A stretch of DNA of 32,291 nucleotides, from NCBI GenBank assembly GCA_002428415.1, contig DIWI01000070.1, positions 1 through 32,291 on the forward strand, in the 5' to 3' direction. The translations under genes were made by a program, and so were the position numbers. This stretch comes from Clostridiaceae bacterium UBA6110. Its GTDB lineage: Bacteria > Bacillota > Clostridia > Clostridiales > Clostridiaceae. Positions 29,827 to 32,291 of the stretch are shown one piece after another (the first letter of the stretch is position 1; each line of letters opens with the position of its first letter). The notes under the pieces were generated by a model, which saw nothing but the letters and a program-made list of their open reading frames with translations, made no database searches and was not told where the DNA came from.

Positions 29827-30363
29827 ATGGAAATGGTTATTCTAGTGGATGAAAAAGACAATGATATAGGAACGATGGAAAAGATGGAAGCACATGTCAA
29901 GGGCCTTAAGCACCGAGCCTTTTCAGTGTTCATATTCGACTCAGAAGGCAGGCTGCTCCTCCAGAGGAGAGCACTGGAAAAGTATCATTCAGGAGGTCTT
30001 TGGACGAACACATGCTGCAGCCATCCGAGACCCGGTGAAACCTCAATAGGAGGAGCTCACAGAAGGCTGATGGAAGAGATGGGCTTTGACACTGAACTTA
30101 TGCATGTTTTCGAGCTAAGCTATGAGGTCAGGTTCGAGAGTGGAATTTGGGAGAATGAATACGACCATGTCTTTGTCGGCAGGCATGACGGGAAATATTA
30201 CGAAGACAGCAGTGAGGTTCATGAAGCAAAATGGATTTCCATCCCCAAAATCAGGGAAATGATCGCAGTTGAACCTGAAATCTTCACTCACTGGTTCAGG
30301 CTGATAATGGAAAATGTGAAATTCCTCAAACACATCCAAGATATGGGGATCAACGTCGGATAG
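29827..30363 (+). CDS. idi: Isopentenyl-diphosphate delta-isomerase, type I (Nudix)
   Basis: A 178-aa metal-dependent enzyme interconverting isopentenyl and dimethylallyl diphosphate. Features are the active-site cysteine C63 in NTCCSHPRPGE, metal-site H23 and H29 with H66, the paired acids E109 and E111 in WENEYDHVFVG, and the degenerate Nudix box GGAHRRLMEEMGF. ATG at 29827 has AGGAG 8 nt upstream. Type I Idi is less common than the flavin-dependent type II in Firmicutes; with the MEP pathway it balances the IPP/DMAPP pool, with the mevalonate pathway it is essential. No isoprenoid gene is adjacent here, so which pathway operates is unknown. It is divergent from pgeF. Confidence 0.95.
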   Translation: MEMVILVDEKDNDIGTMEKMEAHVKGLKHRAFSVFIFDSEGRLLLQRRALEKYHSGGLWTNTCCSHPRPGETSIGGAHRRLMEEMGFDTELMHVFELSYEVRFESGIWENEYDHVFVGRHDGKYYEDSSEVHEAKWISIPKIREMIAVEPEIFTHWFRLIMENVKFLKHIQDMGINVG

Positions 30364-30723
30364 CTTTTTTTCGACAAAATTAATAGTTTGTTCAGATATG
30401 CATAATACCTGTTTCTTATTTCTTGGATATCATTATTAAAGATACAGCGGGGTCCGGTTGCCTGGAGGACAGCTCCTGGCAGCAGTCCTTATTGTATTGA
30501 CAGTTCCATGTCGAATGAGCTGGAAGCAAACAGTGCTTCCAGCTCACTTTTTTATGTTTTTATTGGATTTCCTACAGTTTAGTGCAGGTTGAGTAAACCA
30601 AAACAATAAATATGCTGGAGTATCCTTGGAATATACATGTTTGTGATTCATCCAAAGAATAACAATAATAGTCAACGCGATTTAATCGTGTATTTTCAAT
30701 AGATTTGTTGCCTCAGAATACCT
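30364..30723 (+). other. Gene-free stretch with structured region, possible small RNA or long 3' UTR
   Basis: The 360 nt between idi and the HemN-like gene hold no convincing gene. GCC-T-GGAG-gacag-CTCC-T-GGC (30460-30480) is a 7-bp hairpin with a T-T mismatch, in an island that is more GC-rich than its flanks (30440-30490). A strong plus-strand terminator follows at 30516-30553. No T-box, SRP, 6S or tmRNA signature was recognised. The remainder (30560-30723) is AT-rich and shows nothing clear. Confidence 0.45.
30516..30553 (+). terminator. Strong intrinsic terminator downstream of idi
   Basis: A perfect 13-bp stem (TGAGCTGGAAGCA at 30516-30528 with 30534-30546), AACAG loop, then C and six T (30548-30553). 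The T-run is on one side only, so it acts on plus-strand transcripts from idi or from a small RNA. Confidence 0.92.
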
Positions 30724-31977
30724 CTATTTCAAAATAATCCTGTCTGGAAAAGCCTGCTTTCTTGATATATTCCACATTTTGTCTATGTATGCTGTCGTAT
30801 ACACCTGCTCTATGTGGTGATAAATCCCGGCTGCCTTATCAGTCAGTTCATAGATATTATTTTTCTTTTTAATGAAGCCAAGCTTTTCAGCAATAAGCAT
30901 CTCCAATCCATACATTCGGTCCAGTGGAGCTCCAACGATAGTCTCGAATTTGGCCGGATCGATCCTCAATGCATATGCACTCCAGAAAAGGAAATATACT
31001 GCTCGCTGCCGCTTGGTGAATTGAAGTGTCAGTGAAGTCGGAAGAGACCCTTCATTTACCCTTCTGATATAGCCGTCAATCGAGAAGGTGTTGATTTTGA
31101 AAATATCCTTGAGAAGGCTTGTCGCTGATACGCCAAACCCCAAAAATGTGTCCCTTGTTACTGAAGAGTATTTTTCTGTCCCTCCCTTTGCGAAGGTCCA
31201 GACTGAAGTCCTTTCAAGTCCCATATTTCGGCAGCTTGAGGCAAGCTGCTTCAGCATCCTCTTCTTCACATTTTCAGGCATGGGCTTGTATGCATTGTCA
31301 GCGAATGTGAAGTCTATGAACGGATAGGTCGATACCTGGGTTGCTCCATTTTCAAAGGCTTTCCGGATATCATCAGCTAGTGTTTCATCCGTCTGGCCTG
31401 GTATGGCGAATATAAGGTCGACATCGATAACTTCAAAGCCGTGGTCCTTGACCAATCGCACCTTTTCTTCAAATGGCTCCCATCCCCTCCCAAGCTTCTC
31501 CAGGCAGCCTTTGTTGAAAGACTGTATTCCAAGGCTTACCATTGTGACCCCTGCTTCAGAAAGCTTGTTGAGGTTATCCTCAGTGATGTCCGTCGGATGA
31601 AGCTCTACACCGATTCCACCTGAAATGATGAAGTGCTCCTTGAGGCTTCCGATGATATCCTTCAGGTCGTCGATCATAAGAGCAGGCGTTCCTCCTCCGA
31701 AATACAGGCTTGTCACCCGTTTGGGAACCTTCAGGTCCTTTGTCACCAGCTCGATTTCCTTCAGCAGTGCTTCCTTGTAGGCCTCTGCCCTCTTTTCATG
31801 GTAAATCTCCTTGCAGTACGGACAGAAGCTGCATATGGACCTGCAGAATGGTATATGGACATAAAGACCAAGGTCTTGAAGGTTTTCAAACTCAAGCCTT
31901 TTCTGATATGCGCCTTTAAATACAAATGGCTTGAGAGATCTCGTCAGGGCTATCCTTAAAAGTGATGTGAGAAGCAT
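30724..31977 (-). CDS. HemN/HemW-like radical SAM protein
   Basis: A 417-aa radical SAM enzyme of the coproporphyrinogen III oxidase-like group. The cluster motif is C45-x3-C49-x2-C52 followed by C55 (YVHIPFCRSICSFCPYC), then SLYFGGGTPALMI (SAM-binding Gly-rich motif), GVELHPTDIT, VSLGIQSFNKGCLEKLGRG and VDLIFAIPGQTDETLADDIRKA. A winged-helix-like C-terminal region ends the chain. N-terminal to the cluster is an unusual 35-residue lead with LLTSLLRIALTRSLKPFVFKG. The extra features and context make true heme synthesis doubtful; a heme chaperone or a different radical reaction is as likely. ATG at 31977 has AGGAGGG 6 nt upstream, overlapping the stop of the preceding Cys-rich gene (11-nt gap), so the two form an operon. 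Confidence 0.85.
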   Translation of the reverse strand: MLLTSLLRIALTRSLKPFVFKGAYQKRLEFENLQDLGLYVHIPFCRSICSFCPYCKEIYHEKRAEAYKEALLKEIELVTKDLKVPKRVTSLYFGGGTPALMIDDLKDIIGSLKEHFIISGGIGVELHPTDITEDNLNKLSEAGVTMVSLGIQSFNKGCLEKLGRGWEPFEEKVRLVKDHGFEVIDVDLIFAIPGQTDETLADDIRKAFENGATQVSTYPFIDFTFADNAYKPMPENVKKRMLKQLASSCRNMGLERTSVWTFAKGGTEKYSSVTRDTFLGFGVSATSLLKDIFKINTFSIDGYIRRVNEGSLPTSLTLQFTKRQRAVYFLFWSAYALRIDPAKFETIVGAPLDRMYGLEMLIAEKLGFIKKKNNIYELTDKAAGIYHHIEQVYTTAYIDKMWNISRKQAFPDRIILK

Positions 31978-31988
31978 CTCAATCCCTC

Positions 31989-32291
31989 CTAGATGTATCT
32001 TAAGTATGTTCGCAGCATGTCGAAAATGACACCTGCATGTCCTGAAAATACCAGCGAGAACTCTGCTGCGAAGAAGAATCCGCATTGGGAGCAGAGATTT
32101 GGGATTTCAATGCAGCGTCCGCAGGTCCACTGCCTTCCGTTTTCCATCACAATGCACTGATGGCAGGGAGTCTTGAAGCTGTTGTCAATGATGTATGGGA
32201 ATGCACTCCTGAGATTGAAGATAGGATATCCTTCATCGATCAGTCGTTCAATCCTGTCACAGCAGTCCTTTCTCTCGTCTCTTGTAAGCAT
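31989..32291 (-). CDS. C-terminal part of a Cys-rich probable radical SAM protein (cut by window edge)
   Basis: Only the last 100 residues are visible; the reading frame is open to the window edge, so the ATG there may be internal. The segment is rich in cysteines in paired motifs: DCCDR, TPCHQCIVMENG, WTCGRCIEIPNLCSQCGFFFAAE. Such a C-terminus with CxxC and CxxCxxC-like pairs is typical of the auxiliary Fe-S cluster region of SPASM/twitch radical SAM enzymes, and the neighbouring radical SAM gene supports this. The ending FSGHAGVIFDMLRTYLRYI looks like a terminal helix. Without the N-terminal part the identity stays open; a zinc-binding protein is the alternative. Confidence 0.6.
   Translation of the reverse strand: MLTRDERKDCCDRIERLIDEGYPIFNLRSAFPYIIDNSFKTPCHQCIVMENGRQWTCGRCIEIPNLCSQCGFFFAAEFSLVFSGHAGVIFDMLRTYLRYI

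Noticed and set aside
30430..30560. SRP RNA, 6S RNA or T-box in the stretch after idi
   Set aside because: The SRP GGAAGCAG-type loop, the T-box GGGTGGNACCGCG and a 6S-like long closing helix are absent.
1..32291. CRISPR array, tRNA/rRNA, IS element, prophage, toxin-antitoxin or defence island
   Set aside because: No spaced repeats, cloverleaf, transposase, integrase or phage/defence motifs were seen on either strand; base and codon use look even along the window.

Overview
The window looks like a chromosomal segment of an anaerobic, low- to mid-GC Firmicute, most probably a member of the Clostridia. The pointers are a flavodiiron protein, strong AGGAGG ribosome-binding sites with several TTG/GTG starts, dense AGG/AGA arginine codons, RNase Y next to recA, and a B. 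subtilis-type LexA box at recA. I see no tRNA, rRNA, CRISPR array, insertion sequence or prophage gene. All 31 protein genes are intact except the last, which runs off the right edge. Most of the window is housekeeping or small metabolic operons.

Layout. 209-1396 (+): flavodiiron protein. 3481-1469 (-): a MarR regulator, a ring-cleaving dioxygenase-like VOC protein and an alpha/beta hydrolase, resembling the B. subtilis mhq quinone-stress genes, with a palindrome over the promoter. 4371-3604 (-): lipoprotein. 5634-4555 (-): nitronate monooxygenase/FabK-like flavoprotein. 7491-5726 (-): an alpha/alpha-toroid protein and a membrane protein. 7660-9783 (+): an RpiR/SIS regulator and a membrane-anchored XRE regulator. 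14277-9923 (-): PHP phosphoesterase, aminotransferase, EIIA-like PTS protein, HPr and PurB. 15942-14383 (-): RNase Y. 17239-16181 (-): RecA. 21193-17371 (-): phosphohexomutase, TPR protein and sugar epimerase. 21336-22691 (+): secreted SH3/C39-like protein. 22883-24346 (+): Orn/Lys/Arg decarboxylase with a foldable leader. 24461-26547 (+): a radical SAM + DUF4130 pair of the presumed DNA-repair type. 29689-26567 (-): PgeF, acyl-ACP thioesterase, DUF697-like protein and SanA/YdcF-like protein. 29827-30363 (+): type I Idi, followed by a structured non-coding stretch with a strong terminator. 32291-30724 (-): the tail of a Cys-rich probable radical SAM protein and a HemN-like radical SAM protein.

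Best leads. (1) The radical SAM/DUF4130 pair has a consensus-like promoter whose spacer holds a 12/14 match to the Bacillus SOS box, in the same window as a classical SOS-type recA promoter. This suggests the little-characterised pair belongs to the DNA-damage regulon. (2) The EIIA-like protein keeps the phosphorylated His but has Asn where the second catalytic His should be, and sits with HPr but without EI or an EIIBC, so it may be regulatory. (3) The decarboxylase leader can pair with its own ribosome-binding site and contains an 11-codon open frame ending just before the start. (4) A 12-bp direct repeat overlaps the idi promoter. I found no clear multi-gene system of a completely new kind. 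Function calls rest on motif recognition without database searches.
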